Below are positions 7,922 to 18,200 of a stretch of DNA of 64,000 nucleotides, piece after piece. The notes beneath the pieces are model-generated. The model was not told the origin of the DNA and ran no database searches. It worked only from the letters and a program-made list of their open reading frames with translations. The stretch's first letter is position 1, and the number at the start of each line of letters is the position of its first letter. Source of the stretch: Burkholderiaceae bacterium (lineage in GTDB: Bacteria; Pseudomonadota; Gammaproteobacteria; Burkholderiales; Burkholderiaceae_C); the NCBI GenBank assembly GCA_024235955.1, contig JACKLJ010000001.1:1727211-1791210 (forward strand), written 5' to 3'. The position numbers and the translations under genes were made by a program.

Positions 7922-8896
7922 TCAGTCCAGCTTGATCTTCAGGTCGGTGATCAGCTTCTGCCACAGCGCGGTCTGCTGCTTGATCAACGCCGCGTAGTCG
8001 GCCGTGCTGCCGCCCACCGGCTCCACGCCGGCATCAGCCAGCTTCTTGAACACGTCCGGCTGGTGGATGGCCTTGGACGCCGCCTGCTGCAGCCTTGCGA
8101 TGACGGCCGGCGGCGTGCCCGTGGGCGCCACCATGCCGACCAGCGCCGCCGCTTCCACGCCCTTGATGCCGAGCTCGTCGAAGGTGGGCACGTTGGGGTA
8201 TTGCGGCAGGCGCTTGTCGTTGGCCACGGCCAGCGGGCGCAGCTTGCCGGCCTTGAGGAAGCCGGCGCCGGCGGCCGGGTCGATCATCATCACCGGCAAC
8301 TGGCCGCCCACCACGTCGTTCATGGCTGGCGCGGCGCCGCGGTAGGGGATGTGCAGGATGTGCAGGCCGAGCTTCTGCTTGAGCAGTTCCATGGCCAGGT
8401 GGTGCGGGCTGCCAGCACCGACCGAGGCGTAGCTGTACTTGCCCGGCGCGGCCTTGACCTTGGCGATGAAGTCCTTGGCGTCCTTGAATTCGGCACCGGA
8501 CGGGCCGACCGCCAGGATCATGGGAAAGCGGCCCAGCAGCGTGACGGGCGTCAGGTCGCTCGCCTTGTAGCTCAGGCTGCTGTAGAGCACCGGGTTGTTG
8601 AACAGTGTGCCGTTGTCGGCGGAGAGCACGGTGTAGCCATCGGGGCCCGAGCGGATGGTCTCCGCCGCGGCGATGGCGGTATTGCCGCCGGCGCGGTTGT
8701 CGATCACCACCGGTTGGCCCAGATCCTGGGCCATGGCCTGGCTCACGGTGCGCGCCAGGAAGTCCGAGCCACCGCCGGCCGGGTACGGCACGATCCAGCG
8801 CACGGATTTGGTGGGGAAGTTCTGGGCCTGTGCCTGGGAAATGGGGGCCGCCCACGCCACGGCGACCACGCCGAGACCAACCAGGATACGCTTCAT
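7922..8896 (-). CDS. Periplasmic binding protein of the Bug/TctC family
   Basis: A 324-residue substrate-binding protein. The signal peptide (residues 1-24, ending AQA-Q) is followed by the Bug signature FPTKSVRWIVPYPAGGGSD and later IDNRAGGNTAIAAE-like ligand-binding motifs. Bug proteins bind carboxylates or amides and normally serve the TctAB tripartite transporter, but no tctA or tctB is near; such orphans are very common in Burkholderiales. The ligand is unknown. It is a single-gene unit with an AT-rich upstream region (8897-9070). Confidence 0.9.
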   Translation of the reverse strand: MKRILVGLGVVAVAWAAPISQAQAQNFPTKSVRWIVPYPAGGGSDFLARTVSQAMAQDLGQPVVIDNRAGGNTAIAAAETIRSGPDGYTVLSADNGTLFNNPVLYSSLSYKASDLTPVTLLGRFPMILAVGPSGAEFKDAKDFIAKVKAAPGKYSYASVGAGSPHHLAMELLKQKLGLHILHIPYRGAAPAMNDVVGGQLPVMMIDPAAGAGFLKAGKLRPLAVANDKRLPQYPNVPTFDELGIKGVEAAALVGMVAPTGTPPAVIARLQQAASKAIHQPDVFKKLADAGVEPVGGSTADYAALIKQQTALWQKLITDLKIKLD

Positions 8897-9070
8897 GCCA
8901 AAGTCTCCGGAAAAAGAAAGAGACTGGATTCTGCAAATCCCATTAAGAATATATAAGGGTAAAAACCCGTAATTTATTAGTTAATCCAATATATTCATCG
9001 GATCAACCGTTTGGCGTGAAGCTAGGCCGATAACCAGCGGTTGGCGCCGGGCTTGAGGGCGGCGCGCGGG
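8897..9070 (-). promoter_or_regulatory. AT-rich upstream region of the Bug gene
   Basis: The stretch 8940-9000 is strikingly AT-rich against a GC-rich background and contains GGGTAAAAACCC (8957-8968), a small palindrome, and ATCC/GGAT arms around AATATATTCATC. It is likely to hold the promoter and an operator for the Bug gene. No specific regulator can be named. Confidence 0.35.
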
Positions 9071-10591
9071 TCAGAGTGGGCAGCTCGGGCTGCCGTCAGC
9101 GCGCGGCTGGGCCGTGGGATGGCCGGAGTTGGGGTAGGGGTCGAGCGGGCCCAGCGCCGGGCCGCCGCTGCGGCCGAGCGTGGCCAGTGGTTCGCCACCT
9201 TTGGCCAGCACGCAGAAGTTCTCGACCGGTACCGGCAGCGCGAAGGCGGCGCCACGCTGGCCGAAGCGTGTCGGCTCCGGGTAGATGTATTCGGCGATGG
9301 GCGCGGTGTATTCGGAGCGGCCTTCCGGCTGGCCGGCCACGCGCAGCCGCATCTCCCGCGTCACCGCCAGGAAGTTGGCCTTGGACGGCAGCGTGATGCG
9401 GACACGGCCGATCTGGCCGGCCTGCTCGGGCGCGAGCGTGCTCAGCCGGCGTTCACGGGTGCTGCCGTCGGGCGCCACGTCGACCAGGAACACGTCCACG
9501 CTGCGGCTGGGGTCGGTGGTGAAACCCACGGTGCGGAAGCGCGAGGTTTCTTCCTGGTCCACGCCGGGGAAGGGCTGGCCGAGCATGCCCATCAGCCCTT
9601 CCTCGATGTACACATGGGCCGGGTTGGCCCCCGGCGAGGTGTAGATGCCGGCTTGCACGCCCAGTGCATGCGCGCCGATGAAGAACCGACCCGGCATACC
9701 GGGCTGCGGCACCAGGTTGCCGGCATAGCTCACGTAGTCACCCACCAGCACCGGCGCTTTCAGCGCCGGGTTGCAGCCGGGATGGGCGGGTGAGCTGGCT
9801 TCGGCACGGGTCGGGCCGCAGGTGAAACGGGTGGCGTCGGGCGCCGGCGCGCGGTTGGAGGCCGGGCATTGCGGGTCCGCCGCCGAACGCGGAATGCACA
9901 TGGGAAAGCCGGTGAGCGCCACCACCGGTGGGTTTTCCGGGTCGACCGAGAAACGGTCGTCCAGCGGGCTGGCGCCGCCGCCGAACTTGTCGGCGTTGCG
10001 CTTTCCGTACGCGCCTTCCGGGTCGTTCAGGCGCACGCGCGCGGCTGCGGCGTCGCGGGCGGCCTTGGCGGCCGGGCTTTCACCGGCTTCGGGCCGCGCA
10101 CCCACCAGCAACTCGCCCTTGGCGAGGTCGATGGCGCGCACGAAGCCGGCGCCGATGCCGAGTTCGACCTGGAAGATGCGCGCTACGGCGGCGATGTACT
10201 CGCCGTTGACGATGTTGCCGATGACGTTGATCTCGAAGGGCACGCGCGGCGCCGGCGTATCCGCCAGCGCCAGACCGCTCTGTGGGCGCACCGGCGCCAG
10301 CGCGGGTGCCGTGCCGGGGTGCGGGCCGCGGAACAGATCGTTGAGCGTCAGGTACTGGCCGGGCATGGTGAGCAGCAGGTTGCGGGGCAGCGTCACCTCG
10401 ACGCCCTTCACCCGCACCTTGCCGCCGGAAAGCGCGTTGCCGGGCTGGTCGAGCTGCAGTTGCTCGATGTGGCCGATGATCGCGAATGAGGGGTTGGGCG
10501 TCTGCGCCACCGCGGGCCAGGCCAGGGCGGTGAGCAACACACCCGCTGCCGTGCGGCGAGCGGACCGGTGGGCGAGGTCATGGGTTGTCAT
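9071..10591 (-). CDS. Secreted unknown protein, last gene of the copper-oxidase operon
   Basis: A 506-residue protein with a signal peptide (basic start, hydrophobic LLTALAWPAVA, cleavage near AQ at residue 30). The mature part is rich in Pro, Gly and Ala with many predicted beta segments. An early segment, GKVRVKGVEVTLPRN, resembles an OB-like beta unit, and there are several Cys residues in the middle (CIP, CPAS, CGP, CNP) that may pair as disulfides. I do not recognise the family. Its start lies 14 bp inside the end of the cytochrome-binding protein gene upstream, so it is translated from the same message. By location it serves the multicopper oxidase in the cell envelope. Confidence 0.7.
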   Translation of the reverse strand: MTTHDLAHRSARRTAAGVLLTALAWPAVAQTPNPSFAIIGHIEQLQLDQPGNALSGGKVRVKGVEVTLPRNLLLTMPGQYLTLNDLFRGPHPGTAPALAPVRPQSGLALADTPAPRVPFEINVIGNIVNGEYIAAVARIFQVELGIGAGFVRAIDLAKGELLVGARPEAGESPAAKAARDAAAARVRLNDPEGAYGKRNADKFGGGASPLDDRFSVDPENPPVVALTGFPMCIPRSAADPQCPASNRAPAPDATRFTCGPTRAEASSPAHPGCNPALKAPVLVGDYVSYAGNLVPQPGMPGRFFIGAHALGVQAGIYTSPGANPAHVYIEEGLMGMLGQPFPGVDQEETSRFRTVGFTTDPSRSVDVFLVDVAPDGSTRERRLSTLAPEQAGQIGRVRITLPSKANFLAVTREMRLRVAGQPEGRSEYTAPIAEYIYPEPTRFGQRGAAFALPVPVENFCVLAKGGEPLATLGRSGGPALGPLDPYPNSGHPTAQPRADGSPSCPL

Positions 10592-12011
10592 CGTTTTTCC
10601 TCCAGGTGGCCAGAACGGGCAGGGCATGGCGGCGCGTGCGCGTGAGCTCCAGCTTGACGCCGGGCGCCGGCTCGAAGGCGGTTTGCGTGAGTTGGGCGCG
10701 CACCAGCGATTCCGGCTGCACGCGCCGGCCGGCCTGCGACAGCAGCTCGGCCGTCAACTGGCCGGCCAGCCGGCCGAGCGATTCCCACAGGGCTTGCGGG
10801 TCGCCGCCGGCCAGCGGCAAGGTGGCCTGCGCCGGCAACACCAGCAGCTCCGGCCCGCGCGCCTTCGCGCCGCCAGCGCCGGAGAACATGGCCAGCGTCC
10901 AGAGGCAGTCTTGCGGGCCCAGCCGCTGGCGCAGGGCTTCCACCTCTGCGGCGGGCAGCAGGGCGAGCACGTGCTGGCCGGTGTCGGCTGCCGTTCCGGC
11001 AGGGGCGGTGGCTGCGGCGGCGCTGGCGGGCAGCGCGGCGTTGAAGCCGAGGGTGCGGCCTGGAAGGGCGGCGGCAACCGCCTCGCGCAGCCCGGACACG
11101 GGCGCCAGCGCCACCTGCAACCTTTGACTGTGGACGCAACGCGTGTCGAAATCCGTGGCGGAGCCAGCCAGCTGCGCCTGCACGCTGGGCAGCAGGCTGG
11201 TGGTCCAGCCCGGGGTGGCCGCCGGTTCGCGCAGGGCCGGCCCCAGGTTGGCGATGAGCGGCAGGCGCTGCTTCTGCAGCCATTGCCACTGGGGCGCCGG
11301 CAGGTCGCCGATCCAGCTGCCCGCCAGGGCCAGCACGGGCTCGCGGGCCAATGCGCCGGCAAGCTGCTGCTGCCACGGCCCGGACTGGCTGGCCGGGTCG
11401 GCGTCTGTCGGCAGAGCCACCAGCCTGAGCTGGCGACCGTACAGCCCGCCCGAGCGGTTGATCTGTTCGAACTGCCCCTGCAGGCCGCGGAAAGCGGCCT
11501 GAGCCGCGTTGGCACGGGGCCCGGAGCGAGGCAGCACCATCCCGATGCGCAGCTGCCTGGCGTCGACGCCACGCACCGGTTCGGCGTCGGTGCCGAGCAC
11601 GGCCAGGAAGGCCGCCAGCGCGTCGCGCTCCGCGGGTGTCAGGTCGTAGCGGGGCATCGGCGGCTGCAGGGCCTGGCCGCGCACCGATTGGCCACGCGCC
11701 AGAGCCTGAACCACGCGGCGGGCCAGGTCCTGCGAAGGCGGTGTGCCTTCGCTCAGCCACGGCACGCTGACGCCGGCTTCCAGACCGCCCTGGCCGCTGC
11801 GGCCATGGCACAGCGCGCAGGCCGCGGCGTCGGACGGCATGGCGGCTCCTGCGACCTTGACGGGGCGCTGGAACATGCGTTCGCCATGGAACAACGCCCG
11901 TCCGGCTTCGCGCTGCGCTGCCAGTGCGTTTTCGTTGGTCTGCGCAAACCCTGCCGACGCCGCGATCAGCCACGCGCAGGTCAGCAGACAGGCCGCGCGG
12001 GTACGTTTCAT
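10578..12011 (-). CDS. Fusion: cytochrome c domain plus periplasmic ligand-binding domain
   Basis: A 477-residue exported protein. A signal peptide (residues 1-24, ending in FAQ) precedes a monohaem cytochrome c domain with CALCH at residues 65-69 and a likely axial Met in the PPMPRYDLT segment. From about residue 150 a second domain begins with LRIGMVLPRSGPRANAAQAA, the opening strand of type I periplasmic binding proteins (LivJ/ANF-receptor fold), continuing with INRSGGLYGRQLRLV. Such a fusion suggests ligand sensing or docking linked to electron transfer. In this operon it is a plausible electron acceptor for the multicopper oxidase or for SCO-like redox chemistry; that is inference. It overlaps the SCO1-like gene upstream by 4 bp. 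Confidence 0.82.
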   Translation of the reverse strand: MKRTRAACLLTCAWLIAASAGFAQTNENALAAQREAGRALFHGERMFQRPVKVAGAAMPSDAAACALCHGRSGQGGLEAGVSVPWLSEGTPPSQDLARRVVQALARGQSVRGQALQPPMPRYDLTPAERDALAAFLAVLGTDAEPVRGVDARQLRIGMVLPRSGPRANAAQAAFRGLQGQFEQINRSGGLYGRQLRLVALPTDADPASQSGPWQQQLAGALAREPVLALAGSWIGDLPAPQWQWLQKQRLPLIANLGPALREPAATPGWTTSLLPSVQAQLAGSATDFDTRCVHSQRLQVALAPVSGLREAVAAALPGRTLGFNAALPASAAAATAPAGTAADTGQHVLALLPAAEVEALRQRLGPQDCLWTLAMFSGAGGAKARGPELLVLPAQATLPLAGGDPQALWESLGRLAGQLTAELLSQAGRRVQPESLVRAQLTQTAFEPAPGVKLELTRTRRHALPVLATWRKNDDNP

Positions 12012-12625
12012 GCCATCACCTCGGCCAGACGGGCCGCCAGCTGTTCGGGTGACTGCAAGGAAGCGGTGCGCGTCCAGCGCTCGCGTCGCGTGTCGCCCAG
12101 CCAGAGCAGGTTCGGGTGCTGGTCCGGCGCAGCGGTGGCCACGCCGAAGCCGCGCAGCACCCTGGCCATGGCGGTGGGATGGCCGGTGAGCCACACCCAG
12201 CCGGCCTCGCGCCCGGCCTGGATGTCGAAGCGCTGCAGGTAGGCCCGCAGCTGCGCCGGGCCGTCGCCCAGGGGATCGACGCTCAGGCCCACAAACAGCG
12301 GGTTGCGCGCCGGGGCTTGCACGTCCAGACGACGGCGCAGTTCACGCAGCAGGGCGGTCTGCGGCGGGCAGACGGTGGCGCAGCCGGTGTAGAAGAAATG
12401 GACCAGCAGCACGCGATCCTTCATGACGTCGCTCAACAGGCGCAGGTCGCGACCCTGATGGTTCTGCAGCGTCGCGTCCGGCAGGTTCGGGGCCGGAAGC
12501 CAGGCTGTGGCGGGCCGCGCCATGGTGGGCGCGAGCCAGGCGCCGCAGGCGAGGGCGGGCAAAGCCCGGCCCCAACCGAGCACCCTGCGGCGATCCGCAC
12601 GCACCATCGGCTCAACGAGCTTCAT
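12008..12625 (-). CDS. SCO1/SenC-type copper chaperone
   Basis: A 205-residue thioredoxin-fold protein. After a short N-terminal hydrophobic anchor (residues 15-38) comes FFYTGCATVCPPQT, the CxxxC copper-binding motif, and later a conserved His in DQHPNLLWL. SCO proteins deliver copper to cytochrome oxidase CuA centres or act as thiol-disulfide reductants; here the partner is probably the multicopper oxidase of the same operon. The start ATG at 12625 lies 14 bp inside the preceding propeller gene, and its stop overlaps the next gene as ATGA, so translation is coupled. Confidence 0.88.
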   Translation of the reverse strand: MKLVEPMVRADRRRVLGWGRALPALACGAWLAPTMARPATAWLPAPNLPDATLQNHQGRDLRLLSDVMKDRVLLVHFFYTGCATVCPPQTALLRELRRRLDVQAPARNPLFVGLSVDPLGDGPAQLRAYLQRFDIQAGREAGWVWLTGHPTAMARVLRGFGVATAAPDQHPNLLWLGDTRRERWTRTASLQSPEQLAARLAEVMA

Positions 12626-14594
12626 GGCGCTTGACCTCCTGTGCGGGCGTTGCCCCATTCGTACCCAGCGTGCCCAGCCGCGTGCTGGCAAACGCCCATC
12701 CGAGCCGCTGACTCTGCAGCAACAACTGGGCGTCGGATGCGTTCACGCCTTGCGGCAGCTGAAGCTGCGCTTCCCAGTGCCAGCGCGACGCCGGCATCAT
12801 GCGTGTGCGCTTCTGCCAGCTGCCGTGAGGGCCGACCAGCAGCGCCTGCACATCAGGCGCCTGCGCGGCTATCGGGTCTCGCGCAAGGTCGGCCGGGGGT
12901 TGCTCCAGCTGGACGGCGAAGCGCACTTCGCGACCGTCCTGGCTCCAGCGCACCAGGCGGGGTGGCGCTGGTGCATCGGGCTCGGTCGATTCGGGCGGAC
13001 CTTGCAGCGTGACGCCCAGGCAACCTGTGAACGAGGGTGAGGAGTTGAGCACCACCACGTCGTAGCGCCCGCTGCGCGGCACACGCACCGGCCCTTCGAA
13101 CCGCCCATGCGCGACTTCACGCAGGCTTTCGTCGATGAGCATCAGCGCACGCGGGTTGCGGCGGTAGTTGTCGAGGCTGCCACTGGGCACCATCAGACCT
13201 TCGTTGTAGCGGTAGATCTGCGCGTCGGCGGCCACGGCGGCCCAGATGCCGTGGCCGTCGGGCGCCGGCACCATGAGTGGCGCCACGTTGATCGCCTTGG
13301 GCATCTCGCTGGCTGAGGCCCGGCCCAACGGCACGGCCAGCGCCTGCAGACGCCCGCCGCGTGCGGCGTCCAGCGCGAACAGGGTGACGTTGTTGCTGGC
13401 CTGCGAGCGCACGTAGGCGAAGTCGCGCGTGGTGATGATGTGATCGGGCCAGTCCGGCACCTTGGCCCGATCGGTGCGCACACCGCGCGCCAGGTCGATC
13501 AGGCTGATTTCGTGCCGCTGCACGTTGCTGACCAGCACATGCCGGCCTTCACCCACCACCGCGAGAGCCAGTGCGCCGGGCTCCAGCACCACCTGACCGT
13601 CCAACTGCAAGCCGGTGGGCGAGACGGCGATCTGGGACACCACGCCGGTCTGGCCCGACAGCACCAGCACGCGCTCCGCCGCAGGGCTCCAGGCCACCGC
13701 CACCGGGCCTGCCGGGAGGGACAGGCGACCGATGGCGCGCGCTTTGTCGGTGTCGATGAGCACGGCGGCCGGCGGCTGGGCGGTGGCCGCCACCAGCCAC
13801 GGCCGGCCGGGCACGGCCGCCAGGGTGATGGCGCCGGTGTTCCTGGCCGAGCCCAGAGGAACGCGGCCCAGCTCGCGCCGCTTGGCAAGATCCACCACGG
13901 CCAGCGCCCCTGCGCCATCCAGCCCCACCCAGGCGCGCCGGCCGCCAGGGTCAAGCGCGACGCGGGTGGGGCGGCTCCCCGGGCCGAGGTCCATTTCGCC
14001 TGCCAGGCGCTGCGTGAGCGTGTCCACCACGGCCAGCCGGCCGGCGTCGCGCAGCGTCACGGCCAGCTGGTGCGTGTCGGCATCGTGGACCCAGTCGAAG
14101 CCATCGCCGGAGAGCTGGACCGTCGCCTCCATGCGCGAGTTGCGGATGCGGACCTGCGGGTTGATGAAGTGCAGGGTCCGGTCCTGGTTGAGGCTGACCA
14201 GGTGGTAGGTGTTGAGGTCGACGTCGGCGCGCGAGCCCAGGGAGCCGGCCACGAAGCGGCGTGCCCGGTCTTCGCAGGGCAGTTCGAGCTGCGCGGGCGA
14301 GCGAAGCTGCTGCATCCACGCTGCCGGTTGCAGGCCGGGCAAAGGCGCGCCACTGCCCGCGTCGCTGAAGCTCAACCGGGCCAGATAGCGGCCCGGTTCC
14401 TTGCCGGCCGGTTGCAGGCTGAGCTGCAGCGCCAGCCCCCCTTGCTCGGCACGGGCGGTGGCGGGTGGGGCCTCGGCCGCCCACGCGCCCCCACAAACGG
14501 CAATCGAAAGTGCCGCGATCCAGCCGCAAGCACGTCCCCACGCACGCGCACCGGAGCGCGGGGCGTGGCTGGATGTGCTCGGTAGAGGGCTCAT
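12612..14594 (-). CDS. Secreted YncE-like beta-propeller protein
   Basis: A 660-residue protein. A signal peptide runs to about residue 40 (AWAAEA). The central part, residues 150-470, shows repeated strands such as HQLAVTLRDAGRLAVVDTLT, RRAWVGLDGAGALAVVDLAK and RVLVLSGQTGVVSQIAV, the DxxxxxVxVIDxxT pattern of YncE/cytochrome d1-type seven-bladed propellers. The C-terminal part is beta-rich and unrecognised. No haem motif is seen. Such propellers often accompany periplasmic copper or quinoprotein systems, acting as scaffolds. It lies 22 bp after the 186-aa gene and overlaps the SCO1-like gene by 14 bp. Confidence 0.8.
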   Translation of the reverse strand: MSPLPSTSSHAPRSGARAWGRACGWIAALSIAVCGGAWAAEAPPATARAEQGGLALQLSLQPAGKEPGRYLARLSFSDAGSGAPLPGLQPAAWMQQLRSPAQLELPCEDRARRFVAGSLGSRADVDLNTYHLVSLNQDRTLHFINPQVRIRNSRMEATVQLSGDGFDWVHDADTHQLAVTLRDAGRLAVVDTLTQRLAGEMDLGPGSRPTRVALDPGGRRAWVGLDGAGALAVVDLAKRRELGRVPLGSARNTGAITLAAVPGRPWLVAATAQPPAAVLIDTDKARAIGRLSLPAGPVAVAWSPAAERVLVLSGQTGVVSQIAVSPTGLQLDGQVVLEPGALALAVVGEGRHVLVSNVQRHEISLIDLARGVRTDRAKVPDWPDHIITTRDFAYVRSQASNNVTLFALDAARGGRLQALAVPLGRASASEMPKAINVAPLMVPAPDGHGIWAAVAADAQIYRYNEGLMVPSGSLDNYRRNPRALMLIDESLREVAHGRFEGPVRVPRSGRYDVVVLNSSPSFTGCLGVTLQGPPESTEPDAPAPPRLVRWSQDGREVRFAVQLEQPPADLARDPIAAQAPDVQALLVGPHGSWQKRTRMMPASRWHWEAQLQLPQGVNASDAQLLLQSQRLGWAFASTRLGTLGTNGATPAQEVKRHEAR

Positions 14595-14616
14595 GGCGCA
14601 CGGGGCTCGGCGGGCC

Positions 14617-15177
14617 TCAAAGCAGGAAGTACAGGGGGCCGATCGCCACGCGCTGCAGCACGGTGGCGGCGTCGGCCGAGAGTGCGTCGAACCACGCCTC
14701 GCCGATGCGCGTGCCGGCCGGGCTGCGCAAACCCAGGAACGGTGCCGTGCCGACCTGGTTGCTGAGGGTGGCGCGCACGTTGCGGCCCTGGCCGTTGCCA
14801 GTGGCGGCATCGGCAACGTTCAGCACGGCGTCGTAGTCCTGGCCGGCCAGGCCTTCGGCGCCAACGTAAGCCCCCACGGCGCGCACCGGTGGCGCGAACG
14901 TGAGCCGCAAGGGCTTCTGGGTGGGGTGGCAGTCGGCCAGCAGCACCGGGTCGCCGCGCCGGAACTGCCCGCGAACCCGGTTCTGGCTGCAGACCGACAG
15001 CTCCACCGCAGGCCCGGACACGTCGACCGTGAGGGTCAGGTTTTCCAGGTCGTAACGGCAGTTGCCCGCCGTGTAGCCGCACACCGGCACCAGGAGGCCG
15101 GCGGGCTGCTCGAACCAGTCGACGTAATAGCCGCCGCTGAAATCGTCGGGGGAATCAAGCACTTCGAAGACGGGCAT
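14617..15177 (-). CDS. Unknown 186-aa protein in the copper-oxidase operon
   Basis: A 186-residue protein without signal peptide or membrane helix, predicted mostly beta strand, with a jelly-roll feel (LENLTLTVDVSGPAVELSVC, LRLTFAPPVRAVGAYVG). Four Cys are present (VCGYTAGNC, SVCS, LADC). It lacks an export signal while most neighbours are exported, which is odd for the operon. I do not recognise it. The start at MPVFEVLD follows a GAGAACG-type ribosome site and lies 37 bp downstream of the oxidase stop. Confidence 0.65.
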   Translation of the reverse strand: MPVFEVLDSPDDFSGGYYVDWFEQPAGLLVPVCGYTAGNCRYDLENLTLTVDVSGPAVELSVCSQNRVRGQFRRGDPVLLADCHPTQKPLRLTFAPPVRAVGAYVGAEGLAGQDYDAVLNVADAATGNGQGRNVRATLSNQVGTAPFLGLRSPAGTRIGEAWFDALSADAATVLQRVAIGPLYFLL

Positions 15178-15214
15178 GGCGTTCTCCTCGCTTTGCAATG
15201 CCGCTGTGGCTGGC

Positions 15215-18200
15215 TCACTGGGTACGGGTGTCGGGCAGCACGCGCAACATGCCCCACAGGCCGCCGTCGAACAGGAAACTGGCCTGGCTGCGCCAGAGGT
15301 AGTCCATGGGCACATGGCGCGCACCGCCGGCACGCACCAGCAGGTTGCCGGTGGTCATGGGCCCCATGCCGTTGACGTGGCCTTCGACGATCCAGGCGTC
15401 GCGCAGGGCCTCGCCGCTGGTGGGGGCCATCGCGCGAGAGCCGTTCAGGTACGGGTAGGGGGTGAAGGCGTGTCCCGCCAGCGAGATCGCCTGCTGCCGC
15501 GTGTGGCCGCCCGGGTGCACCAGCCGCATGCGCACCTCGCGGCCGGCGGCGGCCACGAAGGTGGGGGTTTCGCTGTCGCAGGCGTGCTCGGCGCCCCACT
15601 CGCTGGTCATGGCACGCACGCCGGAGCGGCACACCACCTCGCCGGACGCTGCCTTGAAGCCCTTGGTGCTGAGCGCGTGCGCGTAGTCGAAGCTGTTGCG
15701 CTCGTCGAATGCGACCGAGGGGTCGCCGCCACGGCGCGCCCACAGGGGTTCGGTGCGGTAGTTGACGGCCTTGCTGCCGTAGTCGTCGGGTTCTTCGGCG
15801 CCCTCCAGGTTGGGCACGGCGTGCCCATCGCGCTGCAGCCGCACGGCATCCTGCAGCACGGCCACCAGGTCGCGGTACAGCAGGCGCCCCTGCACGTCGC
15901 AGACGTTGGCGGACATGGCGGTGCCGCGGTCGGCCTCACGCTCGCGTGTGTCGGTGTATTCCGCTTCGGTACACAGCCTGCTGCCGGCCGGGCCGACCAC
16001 CAGGGCACCGACCAGCCCGTGCATGGGATGCTTGATCGGGTCGCCGAAGCTGCGCAGGGGCAGTACGCCGTACTCGATCGGTTTGGGAGACGGGCTGCCG
16101 TCGGGCGCGTTGTCGTAGTCACCCAGGTACCAGCTCATCTGCAGGTTGTTTTCGCAGGGCCCACCGGGGCAGGGTGGCTGCAGGCTGCCCTGCCAGCGCG
16201 GCGGCTCGCCCGACGCCGGGTCCGACAGTTCCGCGCTGTTGATGCCGACATTGCTGCCGTCACCGTTGAGGACGCTCTGGCCGACCAGAGGAGCCGACAG
16301 GCCGACGCTGGACGACATGCGGAACTGGTTGACGTTGAAGCCGTCGGTGATCATCGACAGGAAGTTGTCCTGATAGTGCCCGGTAAGCGCTTCACCCGAC
16401 GCCGAACGCAGCGGCCCGTCGGCGAGCCGCGCCGGCAGCAGGTTGCGCAGCCGCACGTTCACGCACTGCCCGGCGGCGGCGCGGAGCACCAGCGGCTCCA
16501 GCCGCCGCTGGCCGGCCGCGAACTCCTGCCGCAGGCGCTGCAGCACCGCGCTGTTGGCCTCGCTGCTGAAGCCGCTGCCGTTGGGGCCGAGCACGTTGAC
16601 GTAGACGATGGCGTCGGCATCGCCCAGCCCGAAGCGCTGGTTGTAGACCAGGCCCTTGCGCGCCGGAAGTCCGGGTTGGCCGCAGTCGCCTGCCAGTTCG
16701 CACGCGCGCACGGCGACCACGTCGAAGCGCACGCGCGGGGCCGCGCCGCAGGCCAGGGTGTCGGCGTTGGACCAGGCCGACAGGGCCGGCTCAGGCAGCG
16801 GCCGGCCCTTCAGCGAGAACAGGCGCGCCAGGCCGGGTTGCACATTGGGCTGCGGGTTGCCATTGCCCTGCGGATCGGAGCGGCCGAACACGCGCATCAC
16901 GCCCCACATGCCGTCCCAGACCTGGTCCACCGAGGTACTCCAGTAGAGATAGTCCATGCGCCTGGCGTCCTGCGGCGCGGGGCGCACGTCGAACTCGAAG
17001 TGCTCCGAGATGCCCAGTGCCTGCGCGGCCACGTAGCCGGAGCGTGGGTGATCGGGCTCGCGCAGCCAGCGCGTGCCGTTCATGGCGAAAACGTGCTGGG
17101 CTTCCTGCGAGCCCTGGACCAGCCGCATCTGCACCCTGTCGCCCTCGTAAGCGGGCAGGATGGGCGTGGCCGGATCGCCGAACTGGCGCCACGGGTCGCC
17201 ACGCTGGATGCCGGCGCGGCAGTCGGCCAGGGCACTGGCGGGCATCAGCATGCAATGGAAGTCGCGCCGCCACCGCTCGATGTCGTCCAGAGCTGCCGTC
17301 AGCTTGCCGGCCAGCGGCTGGCCATCAAGGTCCTTGGCGTTGGAGGCGCGCAGCGAATCGCGCGTGAGGCGCGACACCAGATCCGGACGCGGCACGGTGG
17401 CGGCGCCGACGAAGCTGCGGTAGTCCTGCGTCGCCAGCCGGCGGTCGCGGTCGGCATGGGCCTGGGTGCTCATGACATTGGCCATGTCGCCGGTGCAGGT
17501 GAGGCGTGCCTTCTCATCCGCTCCGCCGGCCGGGCAGGAGGACTGGGAATAGCGGAAGCCGCCCAGCTCGGGTTCATCGGCATCGGGTTTCACGTCGGCG
17601 ATGCGCAGCGCGGCCGGCTCGTGCCGGTAGTTCACGAACTGCGTGCCCGGGTCTTCCGACGAGATGCCGAGCGGCTTCGACAGGTTGCGGGCCACGAAGC
17701 GGTTGCCCAGGCGCAGCGCGGATGTGTCGCGCTTCTCAGGGTTGATCGGTTCGAGCGCGGTGTTGTAGACGATGCCGAAGTCGGCAAAGGCGAGCATGAA
17801 CTCGCGCCGCGTGTCGTTGGTCTGCTCGGCGCCCTGGCAGTCGCCGCTGGCGGCGGGGTTCCACTTCGGGTTGGCGGGGCTGCTGTCCAGGCGACCGATG
17901 CACTTGGGCGCGATGATGTTGGCGCGCGTGGCCGTGGGGCCGCCGTCCTCGCGCAGTTGCATGGGCGGGCGCCGCTCGTTGCTTGCGACGGGCCCCAGGG
18001 CGGCGGGGTTGCAGCGTGCGTCGTATTGGTCGGACAGGTTGGCGCCGCCGATCATCATCTTCCGGCGTTCGGCCGGCGGCGCCGCGCACAGCGCGTTCCA
18101 GTCGACCTCGGCCTTGTCCAGGGGCAGCCAGACCGAGTTGGACGGCTCGATGACCAGTGCTGCGTACAGACCATGCTGCTGATGTGAGCTGGGCCCGAAA

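Noticed and set aside
15176..18187. Plus-strand open frame of about 1000 codons opposite the large oxidase
   Set aside because: It is His/Gly/Ala/Arg-biased, without any motif, and lies antisense to a gene with clear copper sites; high GC makes long antisense frames common.
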